From the NCBI GenBank assembly GCA_040772045.1, contig JAXGYV010000003.1, positions 1-64,000 of the forward strand: a stretch of 64,000 nucleotides of DNA. The letters run 5' to 3'. Made by a program: the position numbers and the translations under genes. Below, one piece after another: positions 43,162 through 50,776 of this stretch. A model generated the notes under the pieces. The model had not been told where the DNA came from, made no database searches, and saw only the letters and a list, made by a program, of their open reading frames with translations. The stretch is from JAXGYV01 sp040772045. GTDB lineage: Bacteria > Actinomycetota > Thermoleophilia > UBA2241. How positions within the stretch are numbered: position 1 is the first letter of the stretch; every line of letters starts with the position of its first letter.

Positions 43162-43923
43162 CTAGGAGATTCTGCGGCGGTAAATGACCATGGCGAAGAT
43201 GTACGCGACGACGAGGATGCCACCACACCAGGCGAGGGCGATCCAGATGTCGGTGCCAACCGGCTGCTGCGTGAACAGGTCGCGGATCGCGTTGACGATC
43301 GACGTCACGGGCTGGTGCTCGGCGAAGGCACGTACCGGACCGGGCATGGTAGCGGTAGGCACAAAGGCCGAGCTGATGAACGGCAAGAAGATGAGCGGGT
43401 AGGAGAACGCGATCGCGCCGTCCGCGGACTTCGCGGAGAGGCCGGGGATTACGGCGATCCACGTCAACGCGAGAGTGAACAGGATCAGGATACCGGCGAC
43501 CGCAAGCCATGCCAGTACTCCCGCCCCCGAGCGGAAGCCCATGAGGAGGGCGACGAGCACGACGACCACGAGCGAGATGAGATTGGCGACCAGTGAAGTC
43601 AGTACGTGCGCCCACAGCACGGACGACCGCGCGATCGGCATGGACTGGAATCGCGCGAAGACGCCGCTCTTCATGTCCAGGAAGAGTCGGAACGCGGTGT
43701 AGGAGATGCCCGAAGCAATCGCGCTGAGCAGAATGCCGGGCAGCAGGTAGTTCACATACGAATCCGACCCCGAGTCGATCGCGCCACCGAGCACGTAGAC
43801 GAACAGCAACATGAAGGCGATCGGCATGATCGTGGTCGTGATGATGGTATCTAGGCTGCGTGTGATGTGGCGCAGAGATCGTCCTGTCAGGACGACGGTA
43901 TCGCCGAAGAAGTGCTTGGTCAT
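43162..43923 (-). CDS. ABC-2 type exporter permease (DrrB-like)
   Basis: 253 residues with six membrane segments. The N-terminus TVVLTGRSLRHITRSLDTII and IMPIAFMLLFVYVLGGAI are typical of daunorubicin-resistance DrrB permeases, and FARFQSMPIARSSVLWAHVL is the conserved cytoplasmic loop. It is nine bases from the ATPase gene and last in a four-gene operon with PadR and DUF1048 genes. Exports an unknown drug or lipid. Confidence 0.88.
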   Translation of the reverse strand: MTKHFFGDTVVLTGRSLRHITRSLDTIITTTIMPIAFMLLFVYVLGGAIDSGSDSYVNYLLPGILLSAIASGISYTAFRLFLDMKSGVFARFQSMPIARSSVLWAHVLTSLVANLISLVVVVLVALLMGFRSGAGVLAWLAVAGILILFTLALTWIAVIPGLSAKSADGAIAFSYPLIFLPFISSAFVPTATMPGPVRAFAEHQPVTSIVNAIRDLFTQQPVGTDIWIALAWCGGILVVAYIFAMVIYRRRIS

Positions 43924-43932
43924 CGTTGTCCC

Positions 43933-44775
43933 TTACTCGTCCATGCCGAACTTGCGGTCGTTGCCAGCGTCGCGGTCCTTGCCGGCGTTACCGACGATGG
44001 CGAGGAAGACGTCCTCGAGGGTCGGCTGCTTCTCGATGTACTCGACCTTGGCGGGCGGGAGCAGCTGCTTGAGCTCGGTGAGGGTGTCGTTCACGATGAT
44101 CCGACCCTCGTGGAGGATCGCGATCCGGTCGGCGAGCTGTTCGGCCTCGTCGAGATACTGCGTCGTGAGCAGCACTGTCGTGCCGTGCTCGGCAAGTTCC
44201 TCGACGGCCTGCCACACCTCGATGCGCGCCTGGGGGTCGAGCCCAGTCGTCGGCTCGTCGAGGAAGATGACCGGCGGATCCCCGATCAGGCTCATGGCGA
44301 TGTCGAGGCGGCGGCGCATGCCACCCGAGTACGTCGCCACCTTCCGCGCGGCCGCCTCGGTCAGCGAGAAACGCTCCAGCAGACCGTCAGCGATCGTGCC
44401 CGGATCCCTGAGGTGCCGCAACTGGGCGATCAGCACGAGATTTTCCCGCCCGCTCAGGATTTCGTCGACGGCCGCGAACTGCCCGGTGAGGCTGATGGAC
44501 TTCCGCACGTCGGCAGCCTGCGTGACGACGTCGAAGCCGTTGACACTGGCGATCCCGGCGTCGGCCTTGAGCAGCGTGGACAGGATGTTCACGACCGTGG
44601 TCTTGCCCGCCCCATTGGAGCCGAGCAGGGCGAAGATGCTGCCCCGCGCCACGTCGAAGTCCACGCCGCGCAGCACGTGCAACTGCTTGTAGGACTTCTC
44701 CAGGCCCTGCACGTGGATCGTGGACTCCTGGGCCTGATTGGCCGTCATCCGGATATCGGCTGTCGTGGTCGTCAT
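43933..44775 (-). CDS. ABC exporter ATP-binding protein (DrrA-like)
   Basis: 280 residues from MTTTTADIRMTANQAQ; a longer frame upstream overlaps the DUF1048 gene and is unlikely. Walker A is LLGSNGAGKTT, the signature YSGGMRRRLDIAMSLIG, Walker B VIFLDEPTTGLDP and the switch TTQYLDEAEQLADRI. The C-terminal extension (KVEYIEKQPTLEDVFLAIVG) is that of DrrA proteins. Four-base overlap with the DUF1048 gene. Confidence 0.92.
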   Translation of the reverse strand: MTTTTADIRMTANQAQESTIHVQGLEKSYKQLHVLRGVDFDVARGSIFALLGSNGAGKTTVVNILSTLLKADAGIASVNGFDVVTQAADVRKSISLTGQFAAVDEILSGRENLVLIAQLRHLRDPGTIADGLLERFSLTEAAARKVATYSGGMRRRLDIAMSLIGDPPVIFLDEPTTGLDPQARIEVWQAVEELAEHGTTVLLTTQYLDEAEQLADRIAILHEGRIIVNDTLTELKQLLPPAKVEYIEKQPTLEDVFLAIVGNAGKDRDAGNDRKFGMDE

Positions 44776-45134
44776 GACTTGTCGCCTGCGGCACGATCGA
44801 TAGCGTTGACCAGCCGCTTCCGCTCCTTGTGAATCCATTGGCCCTCCGAGTAGTTCGCAAGGAACGTCTCGGCGAACTCCACAGGGTCATCCCCGACGAT
44901 CGCCCGGATCGGGGTTCCGCTGGCCGCGCTCTGCTCGAACAGATCCGCGAGGTCCTCCAGCATCGACATCAGGATGTCGCCCTTCGTGATCGCTCCGAAG
45001 TACATCAGGTACCGCTCGATTGCTTCGACTGCCGTGCGGTAGTTCTCGGGAAGCTGCTTCACGCGCGCCTTGTACTGCCGCCAGCGCCGCTTGTCGCCGA
45101 TGTCGCCGATGATCTTCTCGATGAACATGGTCAT
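44772..45134 (-). CDS. DUF1048-domain protein
   Basis: 120 residues, mostly helical. IEKIIGDIGDKRRWRQYKAR, LPENYRTAVEAIERYLMYFG and DPVEFAETFLANYSEGQWI are the DUF1048 core. Genes of this family sit next to PadR regulators and DrrAB exporters; the function is unknown. It overlaps both neighbours by four bases. Confidence 0.88.
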   Translation of the reverse strand: MTMFIEKIIGDIGDKRRWRQYKARVKQLPENYRTAVEAIERYLMYFGAITKGDILMSMLEDLADLFEQSAASGTPIRAIVGDDPVEFAETFLANYSEGQWIHKERKRLVNAIDRAAGDKS

Positions 45135-45460
45135 CCGTCTCCTTCGCGAAGCAGTTCGAGTCGTCCCGCGAGGAAGCTCCAGGTCCTCCAGAACTCTTCG
45201 AGATACTCCTGTCCCTGGGCGTTGAGGGAGTAGACCTTGCGCGGCGGCCCCTTCTCGGAGGGGACCTTCTCCACGCTGACAAGACCGCGCTGCTCGATCC
45301 TGATGAGCAGCGCGTAGACGGTACCCTCAGCGATGTCGGAGAAGCCCTGCTCCCGCAGCCGTGCGGTAATCTCGTAGCCGTACGCGGACCGTACGGACAG
45401 GATCGCGAGAACGATGCCCTCCAGCGTCCCCTTGAGCATCTCCGTCATCTGCTTGCCCAT
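45131..45460 (-). CDS. PadR-family transcriptional regulator
   Basis: 109 residues from an ATG with GAGGAG seven bases upstream. EMLKGTLEGIVLAILSVRSA, YGYEITARLREQGFSDIAEG and TVYALLIRIEQRGLVSVEKV form the winged helix. It likely represses its own operon (PadR-DUF1048-DrrAB) until the exported drug binds. Confidence 0.92.
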   Translation of the reverse strand: MGKQMTEMLKGTLEGIVLAILSVRSAYGYEITARLREQGFSDIAEGTVYALLIRIEQRGLVSVEKVPSEKGPPRKVYSLNAQGQEYLEEFWRTWSFLAGRLELLREGDG

Positions 45461-45488
45461 GGAACATCTCCTCGGACTGCTACTCAGC

Positions 45489-45534
45489 ATTACTGACTAC
45501 TGGTACATAGTAACACAGAGTAGTGACGACACAA
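45489..45534 (-). promoter_or_regulatory. Promoter and operator of the PadR operon
   Basis: On the minus strand TTGTGT (complement of 45529-45534) and TACTAT (complement of 45507-45512) are 16 bases apart. TTACT and AGTAA arms flank a CTATGTACCAGTAG dyad over the -10, a likely PadR site. Confidence 0.55.
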
Positions 45535-45609
45535 GCCCCCCGGCGGCGGGAGGCGTCGGCTTCTTCCATCTGGTAGCCCAAACGGCGGGAACCACTCGGT
45601 CCTACCGGA

Positions 45610-45710
45610 CCCACCTCCGGTGTGTTGAGATAAGTACCTGTCAAGTATCAGCCGAAGCCACCGTCAAGGATCAGCCGGAACAGCTGTCAAGGATCAGGCG
45701 AATCCGTGCG
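45610..45710. repeat. IS-terminal direct repeat, copy A (IS481-like element end)
   Basis: Shares CCACCTCCGG, then CTGTCAAG and TCAGCCGAAGCCACCGTCA, and GCGAATCCGTG with 48506-48580. This copy has one extra GTCAAGGATCAG unit. No transposase follows here. It fills most of the gap between the PadR promoter and hepT. Confidence 0.65.
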
Positions 45711-45807
45711 AAGACAGCTCTCGAGCTTGAGAGGCGAGGCCCAGCGTCTGCTTGATGCCGAGAACTCGGCGTGATGTGGGCCTCGACCGGCGGCGCCGCC
45801 ATCGGGT

Positions 45808-46158
45808 TCAGACGGCGCTGCCCTCTTCGAGAATCGCCTTCAGCCACTCGATAAGGTCGGGAAGATCCTCATGTACCGTCTTCCAGACGAGCGACAGATC
45901 GACGTCGGCGTAGTCGTGCACGACGACGTTGCACATGCCGATCATCTCGCGCCAGGGGATCTCCGCATGGGCCGCTTGTAGCTCGACTGAGACGCTGCGC
46001 GCCGCTTGGCCAATGAGCTGGACGGCATGCACTACAGCGTAGCCGATGAGGCGATCGCTGGCGAAGCTCTCGGCAGTCTGACCATTGGTGAACTCGAGCG
46101 CGGCCTCGGCCGCCTCCACCATTTGCGCGACGAAGACGGTGTCGCGCCTATGCGGCAT
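45808..46158 (-). CDS. hepT: HepT-like HEPN ribonuclease toxin with altered active site
   Basis: 116 residues. It has the DUF86/HEPN four-helix pattern: QMVEAAEAALEFTNGQTAES, LIGYAVVHAVQLIGQAARSV and WREMIGMCNVVVHDYADVDL. The catalytic RX4-5HXY motif should read R-N-x-x-x-H-x-Y; here the Arg position is Cys76 (TGC, one base from CGC), with His81 and Tyr83 kept. It overlaps the MntA-type gene by 11 bases. The known partners neutralise HepT by adding AMP to the motif tyrosine. This copy may lack RNase activity. Confidence 0.85.
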   Translation of the reverse strand: MPHRRDTVFVAQMVEAAEAALEFTNGQTAESFASDRLIGYAVVHAVQLIGQAARSVSVELQAAHAEIPWREMIGMCNVVVHDYADVDLSLVWKTVHEDLPDLIEWLKAILEEGSAV

Positions 46159-46447
46159 AGGCGACCTCGGCGGAACCGACCACGTCCTCACGGAAGAAGT
46201 GGCTGAGGCTGGCCGGCGTATGCAGATCGACGTCGCGTCCCAGGAGCTCGGCGAGCTCGCGCTGCAGACCGACGAATTCGAAAAGGCCGACCCCGGCATC
46301 GGGGGCGAACTCGACCAGCACGTCGATGTCGCTCTCGGGGCCGAAGTCCTCACGTAGAACGGAGCCGAAGAAGGAGAGCCGAAGGATGCCGGCGCGCCGG
46401 CAGAAAGCAGCCAGCTCTTCTGCATCGATATCGATCTGCAAGCTCAC
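46148..46447 (-). CDS. mntA: MntA-like nucleotidyltransferase antitoxin
   Basis: 99 residues. FFGSVLREDFGPESDIDVLV is the GSX10DXD motif (Gly28, Ser29, Asp40, Asp42) of minimal nucleotidyltransferases; LLGRDVDLHTPASLSHFFRE completes the fold. In HepT/MntA pairs it AMPylates the toxin. First gene of the pair, overlapping hepT. Confidence 0.9.
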   Translation of the reverse strand: MSLQIDIDAEELAAFCRRAGILRLSFFGSVLREDFGPESDIDVLVEFAPDAGVGLFEFVGLQRELAELLGRDVDLHTPASLSHFFREDVVGSAEVAYAA

Positions 46448-46509
46448 CCCACGCCTCCTCTTCGCCCAACCGTGCTTCCTGACGACCGCATTGTACGTCA
46501 GCTCGGACG

Positions 46510-46605
46510 GTGAGGCTTTTGACCCGGATTAGTGCAGGTTGAGGCTTGCGCTGCTCCAGTCTCCGCTCGAACTCCGCCGGCGACAAGTTGCCGAGCGACG
46601 AATGG
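46510..46605 (-). pseudogene. IS3-family orfB C-terminal scrap
   Basis: The minus strand reads SSLGNLSPAEFERRLEQRKP followed by QPALI, the usual C-terminal tail of IS3 transposases, with nothing upstream. It differs from the tail of the IS3 copy at 33.5 kb, so it comes from another element. Confidence 0.7.
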
Positions 46606-46795
46606 CGCCGGGAGCATCTCCGGCAGTTCTGGGACGGAATCGCTCGGGGGCTTTCAAGCGAGGATGCGGCCATCGCCGTCGGTCTTTCACCGGCGATCGG
46701 CGGACGCTGGTCAAGCTGGCGGCATGCGAACCATCAGTCCCCATCCACCTTCTGGCCGTTACCTGTTTTTCACCGAACGAGAGGAGCTCATGAAC
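46596..46795 (+). pseudogene. IS30 transposase N-terminal scrap
   Basis: Plus-strand WRREHLRQFWDGIARGLSSE and DAAIAVGLSPAIGGRW are nearly identical to the IS30 transposase at 33.8-35.3 kb; after a short deletion the frame shifts and MRTISPHPPSGRYLFFTERE continues. The orientation is opposite to the full copy. Confidence 0.85.
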
Positions 46796-46849
46796 ATCCC
46801 ACAGGCAGGACTGGCCAGCCGCGCTCAAGCATTGCAATCAGCCGGGATG

Positions 46850-46890
46850 TTGCCTTGCAGTTAGCCGAACACTTGCCTTACAATTAGCCG
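46850..46890 (+). promoter_or_regulatory. Promoter with 23-base direct repeat before the DUF4143 ATPase
   Basis: TTGCCTTGCAGTTAGCCG at 46850 recurs as TTGCCTTACAATTAGCCG at 46873 (period 23); a degenerate third unit starts near 46831. TTGCAG (46855-46860) and TACAAT (46879-46884) make a promoter with an 18-base spacer. The ATG at 46894 would be almost leaderless. Confidence 0.6.
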
Positions 46891-46893
46891 CCA

Positions 46894-48135
46894 ATGGGCG
46901 ACCACCTCTACCCGCGGTTCTCCGAAGCGCCGCTGCTCCGTTCGCTACAGGATTCGCCAGCGGTGCTCATCCATGGCCCGCGGCAGTCAGGCAAGACCAC
47001 CCTCGCGCAGATCGTCGGCAAGTCCCACGGCTTCGAGTATTTCACTTTCGACGATGAGACCATTCGCGCCGCTACGGAGGCGGACCCGATGGGCTTCGTC
47101 TCTGATCTGCCGGAACGAGCCATCCTGGATGAAGTTCAGCACGTCCCGCGGATCTTCGCGGCGCTGAAGCTGTCGATCGATCGCCATCGAGCAGCCGGTC
47201 GCTTCATCCTTACCGGTTCCACGAACGTGCTCCTCATTCCAAAGCTGGCCGACTCGCTGGCCGGCAGGATGGAAACCGTCCGCCTCTACCCTCTGTCTCA
47301 GTGTGAGCTGGCCGAAGAGCCCTCGAGGTTCCTTGACATGCTGTTCGCAGGCAGCTTCAACACTGGCAGCAGTGATCGCCTTGGAGCAGAGCTAGCCGAC
47401 CGCGTTGTCGCCGGCGGCTATCCGGCGGCGCTGGCGCGATCCTCGGTCGAGGGCCGCGCGCGGTGGTACGGCGAGTACCTCGATGCCGTTGTGCAGAGAG
47501 ACGTGCGCAGCCTTGCTCGCATCTCCGCCCTCGACGCAATGCCACGGCTCCTGGAGCTTGCGGCAAGCCATACAGCGTGCTTGATCAACGTAACCGAGCT
47601 CTCCGGACCATTTCAACTGAGCAGACCGACGATTCGCGAGTACGTCACGTTGCTCGAGCGCCTGTTTCTCGTCGACGAGTTGCCCGCATGGCACACGAAC
47701 CGCCTGAAGCGACTCGTCAGGACGCCCAAGCTGCACGTGGGGGACACGGGCCTCGCGACGTCGCTCCTGGGGGCGAACGCATCAGCCCTGCTCGCTGAGC
47801 GCGAGCTCTATGGCAGGGTCCTCGAGACCTTCGTCCACGCGGAGATACGCAAGATGGGGAGCTGGAGCGATGTTCCCGTCCGGCTTTCCCACTTCCGCGA
47901 CCGAGACGGAGTAGAAGTCGACCTCGTCCTCGAGCGCGGCCGGCAACTGGCCGGCATCGAGGTCAAGGCGTCTGCAACGGTCGCATCTCGTGACTTCCGT
48001 GGCCTGCGACACTTGAAGGACGCCGCCGGCTCGCGCTTCGCCGGCGGCGTCGTCCTGTACGACGGCGAAACGTGCGCGCCCTTCGGTGATCGCCTCTACG
48101 CCGTGCCTATCCGGCGGCTCTGGGAGACCGTCTAG
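46894..48135 (+). CDS. AAA ATPase with DUF4143 domain
   Basis: 413 residues. Walker A is HGPRQSGKTTLAQ and Walker B RAILDEVQHVPRI, with the sensor segment RFILTGSTNVLLIPKLADSL; DUF4143 covers about residues 200-370 and includes the nuclease-like SHFRDRDGVEVDLVLERG and GIEVKASATV (E-x-K type). These proteins are common, mobile and of unknown role; the C-terminal fold resembles restriction endonucleases, so a defence role is possible. It follows IS scraps and ends at a hairpin. Confidence 0.92.
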   Translation: MGDHLYPRFSEAPLLRSLQDSPAVLIHGPRQSGKTTLAQIVGKSHGFEYFTFDDETIRAATEADPMGFVSDLPERAILDEVQHVPRIFAALKLSIDRHRAAGRFILTGSTNVLLIPKLADSLAGRMETVRLYPLSQCELAEEPSRFLDMLFAGSFNTGSSDRLGAELADRVVAGGYPAALARSSVEGRARWYGEYLDAVVQRDVRSLARISALDAMPRLLELAASHTACLINVTELSGPFQLSRPTIREYVTLLERLFLVDELPAWHTNRLKRLVRTPKLHVGDTGLATSLLGANASALLAERELYGRVLETFVHAEIRKMGSWSDVPVRLSHFRDRDGVEVDLVLERGRQLAGIEVKASATVASRDFRGLRHLKDAAGSRFAGGVVLYDGETCAPFGDRLYAVPIRRLWETV

Positions 48136-48167
48136 ACGCGTCGGTCCGGCCGGGCTGACGCGTCTAG
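48132..48167 (+). terminator. Hairpin overlapping the stop codon of the DUF4143 gene
   Basis: CTAGACGCGTC (48132-48142) pairs with GACGCGTCTAG (48157-48167); no T-run. Confidence 0.55.
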
Positions 48168-48170
48168 CCT

Positions 48171-48245
48171 CTCGATAGGTCTGGGAGATCCTTGCGCACC
48201 GTCTTCCATACGAGCGAGAGATCGCTTCGGCGTAGTCATGGCGCG
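48171..48245 (-). pseudogene. hepT C-terminal remnant
   Basis: The minus strand reads HDYAEA, then in another frame LVWKTVRKDLPDL, matching the end of the hepT at 45.8 kb (HDYADV...LVWKTVHEDLPDL). A second toxin gene was lost here. The next 170 bases hold nothing recognisable. Confidence 0.6.
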
Positions 48246-48419
48246 CCAGTGGAGGCTTTCGATCCACGTGACGGGCTGAAACACTGCCGGCATGGATGAG
48301 GACTTGCGACCGCCCCCGACCAGTGGCAACCGCTCTCAGGCGTGAACGGCTCTCGCTCCGAGGTTGGGGGAGTCCTCGCCACCGCACTCATGGAGGGCGA
48401 CGCTCTCGGAGAGCGCATC

Positions 48420-48503
48420 GCCCTCACTGACTGTCCAGCCGTTCTGCACTACGGCAAGAACGGCCTGATAACGCTGCTCCATGACCGACAGCTCCACCAG
48501 CAT
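48420..48503 (-). pseudogene. IS481-like transposase N-terminal scrap
   Basis: Minus-strand MLVELSVMEQRYQAVLAVV with NGWTVSE follows a GGAGG site; this is the start of IS481-type transposases (MVELSVMEQRYQAVL). Homology stops after about 28 residues. Confidence 0.65.
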
Positions 48504-48505
48504 GG

Positions 48506-48580
48506 CCCACCTCCGGTTCGTGAGATGGGCATCTGTCAAGCATCAGCCGAAGCCACCGTCAAGGATCAGGCGAATCCGTG
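48506..48580. repeat. IS-terminal direct repeat, copy B
   Basis: Second copy of the repeat at 45610-45710, directly before the IS481-like start. The two copies bracket the hepT/mntA - DUF4143 segment. Confidence 0.65.
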
Positions 48581-48634
48581 TAAAGAAACAGGTGACCCCG
48601 CTTAGTACAGGATCACCCGGAACACGACATACTT

Positions 48635-48711
48635 TGGTGGGCCCAGCAGGACTCGAACCTGCGACCGGCCGATTATGAGTCGGCTGCTCTAACCAACTGA
48701 GCTATAGGCCC
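48635..48711 (-). tRNA. tRNA-Ile2 (CAU, lysidine type)
   Basis: 77 bases with encoded CCA. The acceptor is GGGCCTA-type, the anticodon arm CGACTCATAATCG is the same as in E. coli tRNA-Ile2, and the T loop is GGTTCGAGTCC. With CAU it must be modified by TilS to read AUA. Its 3' end faces the accessory region. Confidence 0.88.
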
Positions 48712-48778
48712 ACGCCAAAGAGACGCCGGGGGCACAACCTGCCGACGCAGCGCCATCATACAGTATGCTTACCGGAAC

Positions 48779-50020
48779 ATGGACGCATCGATTCCTCCAC
48801 ACGATACCCGTCCACTCACCGCGCGCCGCACCGTGGTCGTGCTGGTGGTCACGCTCGCCTTCGCGCTGGGCGTGCTGTTCATCTACGAGGTGCGCTCGGT
48901 CATCGCCTGGCTGCTGGTGGCCACGCTTTTGGCGGTGGCTCTCGACCCCGCGGTCGGCTTCCTGACCCGCCATCGCTGGCGCCGCGGCTGGGCCGCGCTG
49001 CTGGTCTCCTTCCTGTTCCTGATCGCCGTGCTGGGCATTGCCGCGGCCTTGGCTACCCCGCTGGTCACTCAAGCTAAGGAGCTGGTGGTCAACCTGCCGC
49101 AGTACGTCCGCGACCTCTTCAAAGCGGGGAGTCCACTCGAGTTCCTCGACACGCGCTTCAACATCGTAGACCGCATCCGCGACCTGGATGTGGGTACGGT
49201 GTGGCGGGTGATCGTCGGTGGCGGCACCACCATCGTCTCCGCCCTCAGCAAGAGCTTCTACTGGCTGTTCGCCACGCTCACTACGTTTACCCTGATGGTC
49301 ATGCTGCTGGTGGAAGGGCCTCGCGCCTGGGGCAGCTTCCTGAGCTTCTTCGAGCCAGAGCGCCACGAATGGCTCAAACACCTCGGAGCCCGCATGGCCA
49401 AAGCGGTGGGCGGTTACGTGCGCGGCAACCTCATGATCAGCGCCATCGCCGCCATTTTCGCCTACATCGCCCTCAGCATCCTCGACATCCCCTACCCCGT
49501 GCCCCTCGCTCTCACGGTCGGCGTGCTGGACATCATCCCCCTGGTGGGCGCTACCATCGGGGCGGTCATCTGCGTCCTGCTCGCGTTCACGCAAGGGTGG
49601 CTGCCGGCGGTCATCCTCATTGGTTACTTCGTCGTCTACCAACAGGTGGAGAACAACTTCATCCAGCCGATGGTGTATTCGCGTACCGCGCGGCTCACGC
49701 CGCTCACCGTGCTTCTGGCCTCGCTCGTCGGCGCCACTCTGGCCGGTATCCTCGGGGTACTGGTAGCCATCCCGCTGACCAGCGCCGTGATGATCTTCAT
49801 CCAGGAGTCGCGCGGCCGCCGGGGGCCGGGTAGGGCGCAGGTGTTCCACCCGCTCGAACGGTTCGAGGCCTCCGCGCAGCGCACGAGTCCCCAAGAGACG
49901 CCCGCCGGGCAGGAGGGACGGCCGACGGCAGCGCCGCCGCTCCCCACCGACGAGACGGCAGACACTCACACCGACCACGCCGAGTTCGCCGCGGAAGAAC
50001 CCGCGCCCAGCGATCTATAG
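48779..50020 (+). CDS. AI-2E family transporter (PerM-like membrane protein)
   Basis: 413 residues with eight hydrophobic segments. It has VVTLAFALGVLFIYEVRSVI, LLVATLLAVALDPAVGFLTR, YVRGNLMISAIAAIFAYIAL, YPVPLALTVGVLDIIPLVGA and VENNFIQPMVYSRTARLTPL, the conserved core of this family. Members are linked to signal export or ion/proton antiport; the substrate is not known. The acidic proline-rich tail after residue 345 is poorly conserved. Eleven bases before the TIGR04076 gene. Confidence 0.9.
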   Translation: MDASIPPHDTRPLTARRTVVVLVVTLAFALGVLFIYEVRSVIAWLLVATLLAVALDPAVGFLTRHRWRRGWAALLVSFLFLIAVLGIAAALATPLVTQAKELVVNLPQYVRDLFKAGSPLEFLDTRFNIVDRIRDLDVGTVWRVIVGGGTTIVSALSKSFYWLFATLTTFTLMVMLLVEGPRAWGSFLSFFEPERHEWLKHLGARMAKAVGGYVRGNLMISAIAAIFAYIALSILDIPYPVPLALTVGVLDIIPLVGATIGAVICVLLAFTQGWLPAVILIGYFVVYQQVENNFIQPMVYSRTARLTPLTVLLASLVGATLAGILGVLVAIPLTSAVMIFIQESRGRRGPGRAQVFHPLERFEASAQRTSPQETPAGQEGRPTAAPPLPTDETADTHTDHAEFAAEEPAPSDL

Positions 50021-50031
50021 GAGGATCGAGC

Positions 50032-50328
50032 ATGAGCGATCAGTGCTGTTCACAAGCGGACGCCCAGCAGTACCCCGTCGAGATTCGAGTGACCTCCTCG
50101 ACCTGTCCGAAGATGCCGGATGGCGATGTGCTCTACCTCGACGGGCCTTCGCTCGACTACGAGCGCTCCGGCCCCGTGTGTCTCACGGCCGTCAATGCCA
50201 TCTACCCCTGGGTCATGCTCGCCCGCTTCGGCGTACGTTCCCAGGCCCTGGAATGGAACGCCGACGTCGAGGCCTACTGCGTCACCTGCCCCTGCGGAGT
50301 CGTCAACTACGAGATCCGGCCGCGGTAG
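50032..50328 (+). CDS. TIGR04076-family small protein
   Basis: 98 residues with AGGAGGATCGAGC before the ATG. VEIRVTSSTCPKMPDGDVLY, GPVCLTAVNAIYPWVMLARF and YCVTCPCGVVNYEIRP are the family features; several cysteines suggest metal binding. Function unknown; common in anaerobes. Cotranscribed with the transporter. Confidence 0.78.
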   Translation: MSDQCCSQADAQQYPVEIRVTSSTCPKMPDGDVLYLDGPSLDYERSGPVCLTAVNAIYPWVMLARFGVRSQALEWNADVEAYCVTCPCGVVNYEIRPR

Positions 50329-50444
50329 TAGCTTCGTCGCGGAGAGTCGAGCCGAGGAGAGCCGAGCCGCGGGAGGCTGAGCGGCGGAGAGTTGGCCACG
50401 CGGGCACCGCGAGTGCCATCGGAGCCCGCGGGTCGACGGTCGCG

Positions 50445-50651
50445 TTACGATTGCCCAGGAGGCTGGGTGCGCCGGCGGTTGGGGAGAGCGATCACCAACG
50501 CCAGAGCGATGACGCCCATGAGGAAGCCTAAGAAGGCCCAGCCCCACACGTCCCGGCCTTTTCGATCGGCGAACCACGCGGCCAAGATGGCGCATCCTAC
50601 GCTGAGGGCGGTGGCGAGGAGCAGGAACTGCTGGGTGCTCAGTTCGACCAT
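50445..50651 (-). CDS. Small two-helix membrane protein
   Basis: 68 residues. Two hydrophobic helices, LSTQQFLLLATALSVGCAIL and VWGWAFLGFLMGVIALALVI, are joined by the short basic loop DRKGRD, as in phospholipase-D/superinfection-type small integral proteins. Not identified further. Confidence 0.6.
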   Translation of the reverse strand: MVELSTQQFLLLATALSVGCAILAAWFADRKGRDVWGWAFLGFLMGVIALALVIALPNRRRTQPPGQS

Positions 50652-50702
50652 ACCGTCTCATCCTACCACTGCCGGCTCTGCCGATGCTCCAGAGACGCGC
50701 AC

Positions 50703-50731
50703 GGGGCGGGACCGCTGCGCGGTCCCGCCCC
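50703..50731 (-). terminator. Terminator-like hairpin after etfA
   Basis: Perfect 13-bp stem, 50703-50715 with 50719-50731, three-base loop, 46 bases past the etfA stop. No T-run. Confidence 0.6.
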
Positions 50732-50776
50732 GATCCTGGCGGCGCCGTCTCTCACCGCCAAGCCCTGTTGGCCTCC

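Noticed and set aside
46546..46887. 113-codon gene before the DUF4143 ATPase
   Set aside because: Its first half is an IS30 transposase scrap and the rest is frameshifted sequence.
48635..48711. Elongator or initiator tRNA-Met
   Set aside because: The anticodon is CAU, but the anticodon arm and overall sequence match tRNA-Ile2; the first acceptor pair also differs from initiator tRNA.
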